From positions 62,001 to 126,000 of the forward strand of contig JADKGI010000016.1 of assembly GCA_016722285.1 (NCBI GenBank): a stretch of 64,000 nucleotides of DNA, written 5' to 3'. This stretch comes from Saprospiraceae bacterium (GTDB lineage: Bacteria > Bacteroidota > Bacteroidia > Chitinophagales > Saprospiraceae). Each line of letters starts with the position of its first letter. Position 1 is the first letter of the stretch. The translations under genes were made by a program, and so were the position numbers. Below the pieces are notes generated by a model. It made no database searches, was not told where the DNA came from, and saw nothing but the letters and a program-made list of their open reading frames with translations. Below, piece after piece: positions 1 to 9,493 of the stretch.

Positions 1-2
1 AC

Positions 3-1646
3 TTTGTGAGTGACAGGGATGGCATGCGCAACCTGTATAAATACGACCGAACCTCCGGAAAAGTGTATCAGATGACTGATCTTCTGACTGGTATTAGCGG
101 TATAAGTGGTATTTCACCTGCGATCTCTGCCAGTACCAAAAAAGACAGGGTGCTTTATACACATTATTACGACAATAAATATACTATCTACGAAGCATCA
201 TCTGACGAATTGCTCAATAAAGAAGTAGAAGACACAGAGACCATAAATCAAAATATGGGCATGCTCCCGGTGTATGGCATTCTGCCTGCAGACATAGTGG
301 GAAACAGTTTTACAAATGCTGATCGTGACCTTGCTTCATCAGTTCCGGACTCAAAAAAAGTAGCTTACAAACCCAATTTCAAGCTGGACTATATTGGCGG
401 TGGCGCCGGTATCGGAGTAGGAGTGAATAATAACTCTTTCAGAAATGCCAATGGCCTTCAGGGAGGAATAGATATGTTGTTCGGTGACCTCTTAGGGAAT
501 CATCAGTTATATACTCAAGTAGCACTCAATGGAGAAATTCTGGATATAGGTGGCATGGTAAGCTATATCAACAGGAAAAATCAAATTGCCTGGGGGGTGG
601 GTCTCAGCCATGTTCCATTAAGGACAGGTTTTCAGAATTATTCGCAAGCAATTGTTACCGACAACAATGGAAATGAATATCCCGCTCTGAAAGCATCGAC
701 AAATCTGATCAGAATATTTGATCAGAGTGTGAGTCTGTTTGCACATTATCCATTTAGTTCGACATTGAGGCTGGAAGGGGGGCTTGCCGGAACATACAGG
801 AGTTTCAGGTGGGATGAGTACAATGATTATTATTACGGCAACCAGTATGTGGGTTATCAGCTCATCGCTTCTGACCGTCAAAAAATACCTACAGGTGATG
901 CATTGGTACTAGATCAGTATTATACAGTAAAAAAAGGGACGGGAGCTAATATCAATACAGCCATTGTAGGTGACAATTCATTCTTTGGAGTTACCGCTCC
1001 CCTCGCCGGACATCGATTCAGAGCCAGCGTCGAACAATACTTCGGTAATGATAATTATACAGGCGTACTTCTGGACGGACGAAAATATCTATGGATGAAG
1101 CCCGTCAGCTTTGCTTTCAGGACGACATCTTACTTCAGGTGGGAAAAACAGACAAACAGCGTATATCCGCTCTATCTCGGGAATATGGGCTTTGTAAGAG
1201 GACTGGGATCTATATTGAATAATGATGTAGAATCTTTAGGTCTTACATTCAGCCAGTTGGTTGGATCCAAAATGATGTTGGGTAGCTTTGAGATTAGGCT
1301 CCCATTTACGGGTCCAAAAAGGCTCGCTTTGATACCTTCCTCATTTCTTCTTACGGATCTCAATCTCTTTGTGGATAGCGGTGTGACTTTCGACAATTTT
1401 TCCGATTTTTCAGACGGAAAATTACTTGACTTTATTCAAAGGGATGAGAGTGGTAATATCATTCTTGATACAAGCGGCAGACCATTATATGAAACAAGGG
1501 TTTCAAAACCGACCTTCGTCACTACAGTAGGAGCATCTATGAGAATAAATCTTTTCGGAGCGCTGATACTGGAACCATATTATGCTATGCCACTACTCCA
1601 GGGATCTAAATTCAGGTTTGGATTAAATCTGATACCGGGGTGGTAA
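3..1646 (+). CDS. WD40/TolB-like propeller and outer-membrane barrel protein, 5' end missing
   Basis: The reading frame is already open at base 3 and gives about 547 residues to the stop, so the gene starts upstream of the window. The first residues (FVSDRDGMRNLYKYD) are the typical repeat of a WD40/TolB-like beta-propeller, in which 'SDRDG..NLY' alternates with strand pairs. From about residue 125 the sequence changes to alternating hydrophobic and aromatic strands rich in G, Y and F and ending at a barrel-like C-terminus (about residues 125-546), as in D15/surface-antigen barrels. In Bacteroidota such propeller-barrel proteins are outer-membrane proteins of unknown role. The usual N-terminal peptidase-like part, if present, lies outside the window. 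The family assignment is by pattern only. Confidence 0.8.
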   Translation, partial: FVSDRDGMRNLYKYDRTSGKVYQMTDLLTGISGISGISPAISASTKKDRVLYTHYYDNKYTIYEASSDELLNKEVEDTETINQNMGMLPVYGILPADIVGNSFTNADRDLASSVPDSKKVAYKPNFKLDYIGGGAGIGVGVNNNSFRNANGLQGGIDMLFGDLLGNHQLYTQVALNGEILDIGGMVSYINRKNQIAWGVGLSHVPLRTGFQNYSQAIVTDNNGNEYPALKASTNLIRIFDQSVSLFAHYPFSSTLRLEGGLAGTYRSFRWDEYNDYYYGNQYVGYQLIASDRQKIPTGDALVLDQYYTVKKGTGANINTAIVGDNSFFGVTAPLAGHRFRASVEQYFGNDNYTGVLLDGRKYLWMKPVSFAFRTTSYFRWEKQTNSVYPLYLGNMGFVRGLGSILNNDVESLGLTFSQLVGSKMMLGSFEIRLPFTGPKRLALIPSSFLLTDLNLFVDSGVTFDNFSDFSDGKLLDFIQRDESGNIILDTSGRPLYETRVSKPTFVTTVGASMRINLFGALILEPYYAMPLLQGSKFRFGLNLIPGW

Positions 1647-1906
1647 TATTGATGTATTATATACTTGGAGTAGGTTTAAAAATTTGTATTAGTTGTAAAT
1701 CAAGAGTTTACGATTCTGACTATTAAACCATAATAGATTTTTCGAGATAAATGAGTTAATTATTTTGAAGTAAGGTTTATAAAGCATTGGTTTTAAGGCA
1801 GTAAATATTCAAACACGCTCTTAGTTCTTATCCTGATATATCAGGTTGGCAATGAATCTTTTTCATATAATGCTATAACATTATAATCAAAATGACGTTA
1901 TACTGA

Positions 1907-1914
1907 TATCTTTG
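1907..1914 (+). promoter_or_regulatory. Bacteroidota -7 element for the TPR gene
   Basis: TATCTTTG matches the Bacteroidota -7 consensus TAnnTTTG and lies 27 bp before the TPR gene start. No clear TTTG -33 element is seen. The remainder of the 294-bp gap before this gene shows no other feature. Confidence 0.45.
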
Positions 1915-1940
1915 TCATTCAGATGATTTATCAATAAATA

Positions 1941-3752
1941 ATGAAAAAAGTACTTAATATTATCTTTTTGATAATTGTATCACTTGCCAGTGTAAATAAT
2001 TCTTTTGCCCAGCAGAAATACCGTCTTGCAGTAGAATATTACAACTCCGGTGAGTACGAAAAAGCCTCAGAGATCTACGCTTCCCTCTACAAGGAAAATC
2101 CTCAGAATAAGTCTTACTTCAACTGGTATATTCAGTGTCTTCTTGATCTGAAAGACTACGATGATGCCGGTAAAATCATACAATCGGAATTAAAAAAAAC
2201 ACCCGGTGACGTATCACTTTTAGTTACTTACGGCAACCTCTTGGAGAGACAGGGTCTTCCGGATAAAGCAAAAATTGAATTTCGAAAAGCCATTGACAAA
2301 CTTGATCCGGACCCATCCAATATCACCAATCTGGCAAATTCATTCTCCAATCTCGCCAAGTATGACCTTGCAATTGAGACATATCTCAAAGGTGAAAAAA
2401 TATCAAATATAGAAAATCTCTATGTGTATAATCTGGCTGATCTCTACAGAAGACAAGGTGATGTCAAAAACATGATCAAATACTATCTTCTCACTGCTGA
2501 GAGAGAGCCTTCGAGCATCAATATACAGACCAGCCTGCAGCGGTTTTTGTCAGAAGATGATTATGCAGAATTGCAACGGCAACTATATCTGAAAATCCAA
2601 GAAAAAGCAAATATACCGCACTACGGAGAGCTCCTTCAGTGGACTTTTACCCAAAAGAAAGAATACGATAAGGCCCTCAGGCAAGCTAAAGCACTTGACC
2701 GCCAGTTTGAAGAAAACGGAAGTAGGGTGTTTAATCTTGCAGAGACTGCTTATAAAGATAAAGACTATAATACAGCTATAGAAGCCTACCAGTACATAGT
2801 CTCTAATCATGGCCGGAATACCAGCTACTATCTGGATGCCAAGAGAGGCCTTCTCAACAGTAAAAAATCCAGAGTTACGGATAGTTTCAATTATACTAAA
2901 GCGGATCTGCTGACACTGAAACAGGAATATAATTCTTTCCTTAATGAAATGGGAAGAAATACACAGACAGCTACCCTTATGCAGGAATTTGCGGAGTTTG
3001 AAGCCCTTTATGTCAATGAACTGGATACTGCCATTCTTATTCTGGAGGACTTGAGACAATTTGGAGGCTTGTCTCCCGAATCCGTCGCTAAAGCAAAACT
3101 CGCATTGGGTGATTATTATCTGATGAGTGGTGACAGATGGGAAGCTAGTTTGTTATTCAGCCAGGTGGATAAGGATTTTAAAGAAGGTCAGGTAGGCGAG
3201 TACGCCCGATATCGCAATGCCAAATTATCCTATTATGCCGGAGATTTCGAATGGGCTCAGGAACAATTCAAAATACTGAAAGGTGCCACTTCAAAACTGA
3301 TATCAAATGATGCAATAGATATGTCCGTATTTATCCTCGACAATCTGGGTATGGATACGACAGATGTGACCCTAAAAATGTATGCTCAGGCCGATCTTCT
3401 CGCTTTTCAAAATAAGTTCTCTGAAGCTTTGATTTTACTCGATTCTATAAAGATACTTTTTCCTGACCACAGTCTGGACGATGATGTCATGTACACCAAG
3501 GCCCAAATATTCAGAAAACTGAGGAAAACGGACGATATGATCGCTATGTATCAGGCTATAATAGAAAAATATCCGGAAGAGATCAGAGCAGACAATGCCT
3601 TATTTGAGCTGGCCGAACTTTATGAAACCAAACTTAATGAGCCTGAAAAAGCAAAGCTTCTGTATGAAAAAATATTTTTAGAATATGCAAGCAGCACATT
3701 TGCTTCTGAAGCCCGTCAGAGATTCAGAAAACTTAGAGGAGACGAACTTTAA
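1941..3752 (+). CDS. Secreted tetratricopeptide-repeat protein
   Basis: The 603-residue protein starts with a signal peptide (about residues 1-23, ending SFAQ). The mature part is a chain of TPR helices: the N-terminal half carries repeats such as YNSGEYEKASEIYASLYKENP, and the last 150 residues carry a second set ending in LYEKIFLEYASSTFASEARQRF, which resembles the Tol-Pal/YbgF-type TPR end. It is probably periplasmic and mediates protein contacts, with no enzymatic motif. The DUF4286 gene follows after 5 bp, so the two are likely co-transcribed. Its specific role is unknown. Confidence 0.92.
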   Translation: MKKVLNIIFLIIVSLASVNNSFAQQKYRLAVEYYNSGEYEKASEIYASLYKENPQNKSYFNWYIQCLLDLKDYDDAGKIIQSELKKTPGDVSLLVTYGNLLERQGLPDKAKIEFRKAIDKLDPDPSNITNLANSFSNLAKYDLAIETYLKGEKISNIENLYVYNLADLYRRQGDVKNMIKYYLLTAEREPSSINIQTSLQRFLSEDDYAELQRQLYLKIQEKANIPHYGELLQWTFTQKKEYDKALRQAKALDRQFEENGSRVFNLAETAYKDKDYNTAIEAYQYIVSNHGRNTSYYLDAKRGLLNSKKSRVTDSFNYTKADLLTLKQEYNSFLNEMGRNTQTATLMQEFAEFEALYVNELDTAILILEDLRQFGGLSPESVAKAKLALGDYYLMSGDRWEASLLFSQVDKDFKEGQVGEYARYRNAKLSYYAGDFEWAQEQFKILKGATSKLISNDAIDMSVFILDNLGMDTTDVTLKMYAQADLLAFQNKFSEALILLDSIKILFPDHSLDDDVMYTKAQIFRKLRKTDDMIAMYQAIIEKYPEEIRADNALFELAELYETKLNEPEKAKLLYEKIFLEYASSTFASEARQRFRKLRGDEL

Positions 3753-3757
3753 TCTTT

Positions 3758-4078
3758 ATGAAGATCATATACAATGTAACTATAAAAATAGAAACTCTCT
3801 TAGTTTTGGACTGGTTAACCTGGATGCAAACCATCCACATCCCTGAAGTATTGGGTACCGGTTGCTTTGAATCCTATAAGCTCATCAGGATATTGGGTGA
3901 CGATGACGAGCACGGTAGCGGATATGCAGTTCAATACGTAGCTACCGATATGGCTTCTTTCAAAAAATATCAAAATAACCATGCCAAATTATTGCAAAAA
4001 AGTCTGAGTGATAGATACGCAAACAAGTATGTTGCCTTCAGGACTTTGATGGAATTGGTAGATGAAGGTTCAGTCTGA
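3758..4078 (+). CDS. DUF4286 family protein
   Basis: This is a 106-residue cytoplasmic protein with the pattern of DUF4286: an N-terminal MKIIYNVTIKI strand, a central W..W motif, and a 'YAVQYVATDMASFKKYQNNHA' segment. The family has an alpha/beta fold like a small ferredoxin-like domain and no known function. It starts 5 bp after the TPR gene and ends 16 bp before the stop of the convergent sensor kinase gene. The ATG start is well placed because little sequence is available upstream. Confidence 0.85.
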   Translation: MKIIYNVTIKIETLLVLDWLTWMQTIHIPEVLGTGCFESYKLIRILGDDDEHGSGYAVQYVATDMASFKKYQNNHAKLLQKSLSDRYANKYVAFRTLMELVDEGSV

Positions 4079-4094
4079 ATTCACATCATTATCA

Positions 4095-5264
4095 TTATCC
4101 GGTGATGGGAAGTACGATGGTGAATATGGTTTCTTCATTGGGTTTTGAAGATTTTACAAATATTCGGCCTTTATGATATTCCTCAATGATTCGCTTAGCA
4201 AGAGACAAGCCCAGTCCCCAGCCACGCTTATTAGTAGAATATCCGGGATTGAAGACAGACTTAAATTTATTGGATGGAATTCCGTGTCCCGTATCACTCA
4301 AATCGATGCAGATATTGTTATTTTGTTTGTATAATTTGCATGAAATGGTCCCTTTTCCATCCATAGCATCGAGGGAGTTTCTTACCAGATTTTCGATAAC
4401 CCAAGCAAAGAGATGTTTGTTGATCATGGCATACAAGGGTTTCTCTGGCACTTTAAAATCAAAAAATACTTTTCGAGGTGCTCTCCTTTCCAGATATTGA
4501 CGCACATCAGATAACTCCTGAAACATATCAGCTGTCTGCAATACTGGATCAGAACCGATTTTTGAAAACCGATCAGCCACAAGCTCGAGTCGATCCACAT
4601 CCTTATTAAGTTCAGAAAGCACCTCCAAATGGGCAGGGTCATCCCCCAAACTATCTCTCAGGTACTCTATCCATCCTATGATAGCACTGATGGGTGTGCC
4701 CAGCTGGTGCGCTGTCTCTTTGGCCATGCCGGCCCAGACCCGGTTTTGCTCTGATCTCTTTGATGAACTGAATAGAAAATATCCCAACGCAATATATAAC
4801 CCAACCAGTAATCCCTGAACTAATGGAAAAAGTTTGATATAATTCAGAAGAGGCGAATTGAAGCAATAAATATAAGTGGCATATCCGCCGGGGCCTGTCA
4901 GAGGTACTTCCCCTGAAGCCAGAAATTCTTCCTTTTTCTGTAACAAAAATCGTTGGTCTCCATTTTCTTGTTCGCTAAAATTTAATCCCTCCAGGAGACC
5001 TGTATCGTCTTCATAAATGGCTGGAAGGGGAAATGAATCCCGCACTGAATTGAGAAAAAACAAATATTCTTCATCAAAATTTTCCTCCCTGCCTATCTAT
5101 ACAATTCCTTTGATTGCTTCTTTGTACAGAACAATGTTTTTTTGCTCATTCTGCTTAAGTTTTTCTGCCAGGTAATTAGAATATAGAACTGTGGCCGCTA
5201 AAATAGCAGCTCCGAGGCACATCAGTACAACCTTCCAATAATTACCTTTACTCAAAAGTGACAT
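4095..5264 (-). CDS. Sensor histidine kinase interrupted by an in-frame amber codon
   Basis: Read from ATG at 5262-5264, the frame encodes a membrane anchor (about residues 11-30), runs into TAG at 5097-5099, and continues without frame change to the stop at 4095. The distal part has a second transmembrane segment (about 144-167 of the reconstructed protein), an H-box with the phospho-accepting His in ETAHQLGTP (about residue 186), an N-box (ENLVRNSLDAM), and G-boxes DTGHGI and GWGLGLSLAKRI. All catalytic boxes are intact. Without read-through, translation would have to restart near 5063 and the first membrane anchor would be lost. No response regulator lies next to it. The TAG could be a CAG-to-TAG substitution, a sequence error or a true null allele. 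Confidence 0.8.
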
Positions 5265-5462
5265 TTCTTATCCGGATATATTTACTTCCGGTTCAATTCA
5301 ATAATATACAAGATTGATACTGAATATAATAAATCCATTTTCAATACCCAAATATATACTTTAAAAGATATGAAACGGCACAAACTATACCAATTATTGA
5401 TTCCCAATAGGATATAATCGGTATGCACTAGCATAAAATGCAAATTAATCTTATCGGAATGT

Positions 5463-6479
5463 TTAAAAAAGGGTTATAGATGTACCGACCATCCACGTAT
5501 TATAATCTTGAATACTGCTGTCTTTAAAAAGTTTAGACAGATTATACCTTATTATAAGATCAAAACCCGAAATATCCAAAGATGTATTTACTCCATAGAT
5601 CCAGTTATTAAGGCCATATCTGCCATATCTGTGCTCGTGGATAGTTTCCTTAGTTGACTTAAGGTCAATCTTTTGTACAGTACTTATTCTGTATCCAACA
5701 TATCCGCCGACATCAAGCTTTGTTTTTCCAGACAAGGCAAAACTCAACGATACAGGTACATTCAAGTAACCAATATTTATAGAAGGATTACTTCTTAAAT
5801 TAGGCACCAACACAAATTCTGGTTTGTCTGTACTGTTGGCGGTTAACCTGATGTCATTCTCAATTTTTAACTTATTTTTGAGATAGCTAAATCCGTAAAT
5901 GAGTGAAACATGGCTGTTTTTACCTCCTAATCTGGCTTTTCTGATGATAGAAAAATCCCAGAACCACGAGCCTGATGTGTTGATGTCAGGATAAAGAATG
6001 CCACTTCGGGGGTCAGTACCCTGGCAAATAGAATTTACCCCAAACTGAATTTTAAAACTTGTATTAAATTTCTTCTTGAAGGGCATAAACTTTGATAATC
6101 CAAAACCTCCGGCATTATTGTCCATTTCATGCCCTGAATCGGATTCAGGTTCGTGACTTTCCATATTGATATTATCCAGGTTTTCGATTTTCTCTTCAGT
6201 CACCTCCTGGACAGTATCTGCCATTTCTTCTACGGCTTCAATTTCAGGTATGACAATACTGTTTACTTCATTGTCAAGTGCAGTAGTTACCTCATCCAAT
6301 TGATCCAACAAACTTAATATTTTGACAGAATCGGTGTAATACCTCATAGAGGTGGAATATTCCTTTACTACGGAGAGATAATATTTCAGATTATCCAACT
6401 TAACCTGATCATCTGTCTGTGCTGAAGCAATTGAGATAGAAATAGACAATAAAAATAAGACGAAGCGACAATTTTTCAT
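5463..6479 (-). CDS. Outer-membrane beta-barrel protein of unknown function
   Basis: The 338-residue protein has a signal peptide of about 20 residues ending ASAQ. It continues with a charged helical segment (about 21-75), an acidic linker rich in E, D and M (about 80-130), and a C-terminal half of alternating polar and hydrophobic strands ending in F, which looks like an eight-stranded OMP_b-brl/PorT-type barrel. No family can be named with confidence. The gene stands alone on the minus strand, with about 200 bp to the kinase gene downstream and 125 bp to the haem lipoprotein upstream. Confidence 0.8.
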   Translation of the reverse strand: MKNCRFVLFLLSISISIASAQTDDQVKLDNLKYYLSVVKEYSTSMRYYTDSVKILSLLDQLDEVTTALDNEVNSIVIPEIEAVEEMADTVQEVTEEKIENLDNINMESHEPESDSGHEMDNNAGGFGLSKFMPFKKKFNTSFKIQFGVNSICQGTDPRSGILYPDINTSGSWFWDFSIIRKARLGGKNSHVSLIYGFSYLKNKLKIENDIRLTANSTDKPEFVLVPNLRSNPSINIGYLNVPVSLSFALSGKTKLDVGGYVGYRISTVQKIDLKSTKETIHEHRYGRYGLNNWIYGVNTSLDISGFDLIIRYNLSKLFKDSSIQDYNTWMVGTSITLF

Positions 6480-6604
6480 AATACTGGTGTTGTTTGGTTT
6501 CTCAGGAAAATATTTTCCTATACCTGATAACGTTTGGAATCAAGGAATTGTTAAACAACAGTACTATGTGTCCTTCAGAAAATCAACAAAATTTAAACAT
6601 ACTT

Positions 6605-6964
6605 TTATTCCGGAGTCCCGTTGCTGATCCAGCATTCTATTTTTGCAATCGTGGGATCTGATAGTTTGCCAGCTCCCTGCGGCATTGATTGAGCTCCACT
6701 TTGGTGCTTTATGGAAGGGAGAAATCTACTGTTCGAGACGGCTTTTAAAGTTGCTGCATAAGAACTTACATCAATCCCGCCAGATCTGGAAGCGGCTGAA
6801 TGGCAACCCGCTGTAGCACAAGATGCACTCATTATTACAGCTATGTCATTTTTATAGGTAGGAGTTATCGCAGGGCAATCCACACTACTAGTAGTGGTAT
6901 CCTTGGTGCATGAGAACACAAATAAAATAAATACTGCAAGTAGAATGGAGCTTAATCTTGACAT
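6605..6964 (-). CDS. Cytochrome c-like lipoprotein with a CX4CH haem site
   Basis: This 119-residue protein has a lipoprotein signal (lipobox FVFSC, Cys19). Its haem motif is C49-ATAG-C54-H55, a CX4CH variant rather than CXXCH, followed by a possible axial methionine in AQSMPQG (Met94). This matches the small 'SCATAGCH' c-type domains common in Bacteroidota and Planctomycetes, which sit in the outer or inner membrane facing the periplasm. It probably carries electrons, but no partner oxidoreductase is adjacent. Confidence 0.82.
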   Translation of the reverse strand: MSRLSSILLAVFILFVFSCTKDTTTSSVDCPAITPTYKNDIAVIMSASCATAGCHSAASRSGGIDVSSYAATLKAVSNSRFLPSIKHQSGAQSMPQGAGKLSDPTIAKIECWISNGTPE

Positions 6965-7181
6965 AATGATTTTGATTTTTAACTGAAAGCTATTTGAGGA
7001 TAGAAAATAAATATTTAAAATCTATAAGGATGAAATAGTTATTTTGTACTCAGGAATATTATGAATTTTGATAGCAAATACCTAATGAAGTCATTTAAAA
7101 ACTATAAAACGCTACATACAGGTTTAATATTTTTATCTGCCTTTTCTTTTCGCAGGTTCGCAAAAAAAAATCAGGCAGCAA

Positions 7182-8822
7182 TCATTTGTAATTAGCTGCG
7201 GTGATCTTATTTTTAATGACATCGATCGCCTTAGCTACGAATAAGTCACTTTTGGGGTCTGAACTGAATCCGTTTTTGTCAAACAGAAATTTCCTTATAT
7301 GATTTTTGATTTCTTTTTTCAGATTATTAAATGATTCGGCACTGATGTTACTACTCTCATCATTATCTGCTTTTAAAAATGTTTCAAATTCCTTGTAGCA
7401 ATTATCAGGCAGTTCCCATGATGCAAAAGACTTTACATCAAGTGGTATTGACTTCCGGTATTTTGAAGTATATCTGAACGCAAACTCGGGTAACAAGTAA
7501 CTTACCGAAAAATAAAATTTATCCCGATATAAAGTATCCATTGAAATAAAAACATCAGGAGTGATGCCTCCTGACCCCGAAACTTCCCGCTTCAAAAGCT
7601 GTGTGAAGTATTTTCCTCCGTTCTTGATAAGAGTACTGTCTTTATTAAATAAATCCCCGTTTTGTTGGCGGTCCTGATAATCGTGGTCATATACTTCTCT
7701 GTCTGAATAATCTCTCTGAATACATCGTCCTGATGGTGTAAAATACCTTGCCACTGTAAGTCGGATGGCTCCTCCATTAGTGAGGTTGTACTGCTCCTGG
7801 ACCAGACCTTTACCGTATGACCTTCTGCCGATTATAACCCCTCTGTCCCAATCCTGTATCGCACCTGCTATGATCTCACTGGCTGATGCAGAATTTTCGT
7901 CAATAAGTACAACCACCTGATCAATATCAAAAAAGCGTTTGCCATTGGTTTTGTATTCGTTTTTCTTATTATTTCTTCCCTCAGTATAAAGCAAGAGCCT
8001 GTCTTTTTCTGCAAAAATCTGACACAGGATGTTTGTTGCCTCAGGCAAAAACCCACCAGGATTATCTCTCAAATCCAAGATGAGATGTTGTGCCTCATTT
8101 TTTGTAAAATATTTTTCTACCTCATCCATAAATTCTTTATAGGTATTATCCCCGAATCTGTCGATTTTTATAAGTAATGTTTTAATATCTTTTAAAAGGG
8201 CAGCCTTTACGGTTTTTACTTCTACTTCACTGATTGTCAGGTCAATAATTAGCTTTTTGGTATCCCTGTTTATAGCCAGCTTTACATTATTTCCAGGTTG
8301 CTTTTTCAAAAGTGATCTGATATTTTCATAATCAAGTTTCTGTCCTGACACATTGACTCCATCAATAGATATGATCCGGTCAAATGTCTGCAATCCAGCC
8401 TTTTCAGCAGGCGTATTTTTAAGGACATTGCTGATATAAACAGTATCATCAATCATAAAATTTTCAATCCCAATGCCATTGTAGGCACCATCCATTTGTT
8501 CATTTACATTTTGAGTTTCTTCAGGAGTAAGGTACAGTGAGTGTGGATCCAGTTTAGAAAACACACCATTCAAGGCTTCAGCAATTAATTGATCACTATC
8601 TACTTTATCAACATATTTATTTTCGACAAAGCGGATAAGCTCTTCTACTCTTCCGGTCATCAAAATACTGTCTGCCGGATAATCCAACGTGCTGACTAAT
8701 GAATTATCGGGCTTGGAATTCATTTTATATCCCACCATCATACCAACAGCAATGCAAGTTGAAAGCATGAGAGGTTGAATAATTTTATATGTTGATTTTT
8801 CTTCTTGTTCCACTATAAACAA
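7182..8822 (-). CDS. S41 family C-terminal processing peptidase (CtpA/Prc-like)
   Basis: The 546-residue protein has one N-terminal membrane anchor (about 17-33), a PDZ domain (about 112-195, with the PAEKAGL..D.I..I.G pattern) and a tail-specific protease domain. The catalytic dyad is visible: Ser313 in NSASASEIIAG and Lys338 in RSYGKGLVQ, 25 residues apart as in E. coli Prc. It cleaves C-terminal tails of periplasmic proteins. The assigned start is TTG at 8822; GTG at 8815-8813 would remove three residues and is equally possible. A TAATTTTG promoter element lies about 40 bp upstream. Confidence 0.94.
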   Translation of the reverse strand: MFIVEQEEKSTYKIIQPLMLSTCIAVGMMVGYKMNSKPDNSLVSTLDYPADSILMTGRVEELIRFVENKYVDKVDSDQLIAEALNGVFSKLDPHSLYLTPEETQNVNEQMDGAYNGIGIENFMIDDTVYISNVLKNTPAEKAGLQTFDRIISIDGVNVSGQKLDYENIRSLLKKQPGNNVKLAINRDTKKLIIDLTISEVEVKTVKAALLKDIKTLLIKIDRFGDNTYKEFMDEVEKYFTKNEAQHLILDLRDNPGGFLPEATNILCQIFAEKDRLLLYTEGRNNKKNEYKTNGKRFFDIDQVVVLIDENSASASEIIAGAIQDWDRGVIIGRRSYGKGLVQEQYNLTNGGAIRLTVARYFTPSGRCIQRDYSDREVYDHDYQDRQQNGDLFNKDSTLIKNGGKYFTQLLKREVSGSGGITPDVFISMDTLYRDKFYFSVSYLLPEFAFRYTSKYRKSIPLDVKSFASWELPDNCYKEFETFLKADNDESSNISAESFNNLKKEIKNHIRKFLFDKNGFSSDPKSDLFVAKAIDVIKNKITAANYK

Positions 8823-8863
8823 ATAAATAGTTGCAGGTTGTTTTTATATTACATATTTCCTGC

Positions 8864-8871
8864 CAAAATTA
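8864..8871 (-). promoter_or_regulatory. Bacteroidota -7 element for the S41 peptidase gene
   Basis: On the minus strand this reads TAATTTTG, a TAnnTTTG match, 42 bp before the peptidase start. Confidence 0.4.
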
Positions 8872-8988
8872 TAAAATGAGCGTTAGCCATCGATAATATT
8901 CTTTGAAATAATAATTACCCCTAATTAATGCTCGAATGCTTATGACTATAAATTATCTAAAAAAAAAGCAATTTATTATATAATATCT

Positions 8989-8996
8989 TACATTTG
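8989..8996 (+). promoter_or_regulatory. Bacteroidota -7 element for the Lrp-family gene
   Basis: TACATTTG matches TAnnTTTG and ends 14 bp before the ATG of the Lrp/AsnC gene, so its transcript would have a very short leader. Confidence 0.45.
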
Positions 8997-9010
8997 CTTC
9001 AAAATACGTC

Positions 9011-9493
9011 ATGTTATCTAAAAAAAAGCATATTGAGCTGGATGAAATAGATTCAAAAATTTTATCTATTCTAGCTAAGGATGCAAAACTCTCCTATGCC
9101 GAAATAGGTAAAAAACTGTTTGTTTCTCCAGGTACAGTTCATGTCAGAGTAAAAAAACTTACCGATTCAAAACTCATAAAAGCGGTAAGGGCTGATTTGA
9201 ATTATGGAAATCTTGGATTCGATATAACTGCATTTCTGGGTATCTATCTTGAAAAATCTAATATGTATGAATCGGTAAAAGCTGAACTCAAAAAAATACC
9301 CGAAGTCATAGACGCACACTATACTACCGGCAATTACAGCATTTTTGCTAAAATCATTTGCAAAGATACAGAACATTTACGCGATATACTGTCAAAAAAA
9401 CTTCAGAATATCAAAGGTATTCAACGGACCGAGACATTTATTTCTCTGGAAGAAACCTTATCCAGACCACTGATTCTGGCAGATATTGATTAA
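9011..9493 (+). CDS. Lrp/AsnC family transcriptional regulator
   Basis: The 160 residues show the full family architecture. An N-terminal winged-HTH (about 8-60: LDEIDSKILSILAKDAKLSYAEIGKKL, then SPGTVHVRVKKL) is followed by a linker and an AsnC/RAM ligand-binding domain (about 70-150, VIDAHYTTGNYSIFAKI). Such proteins bind DNA as dimers or octamers and respond to amino acids. The gene is divergent from the S41 peptidase and its stop overlaps the convergent glnS stop by 4 bp. The target genes are not evident. Confidence 0.95.
   Translation: MLSKKKHIELDEIDSKILSILAKDAKLSYAEIGKKLFVSPGTVHVRVKKLTDSKLIKAVRADLNYGNLGFDITAFLGIYLEKSNMYESVKAELKKIPEVIDAHYTTGNYSIFAKIICKDTEHLRDILSKKLQNIKGIQRTETFISLEETLSRPLILADID

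Noticed and set aside
2583..3059. 158-codon open frame antisense to the TPR gene
   Set aside because: It lies fully opposite a well-supported TPR coding region and has no domain; a mirror of codon bias.
5097..5099. TAG read as pyrrolysine or another recoded amino acid
   Set aside because: No pyl genes or other recoding signals are visible, and a sensor kinase linker is not a known site for recoding.
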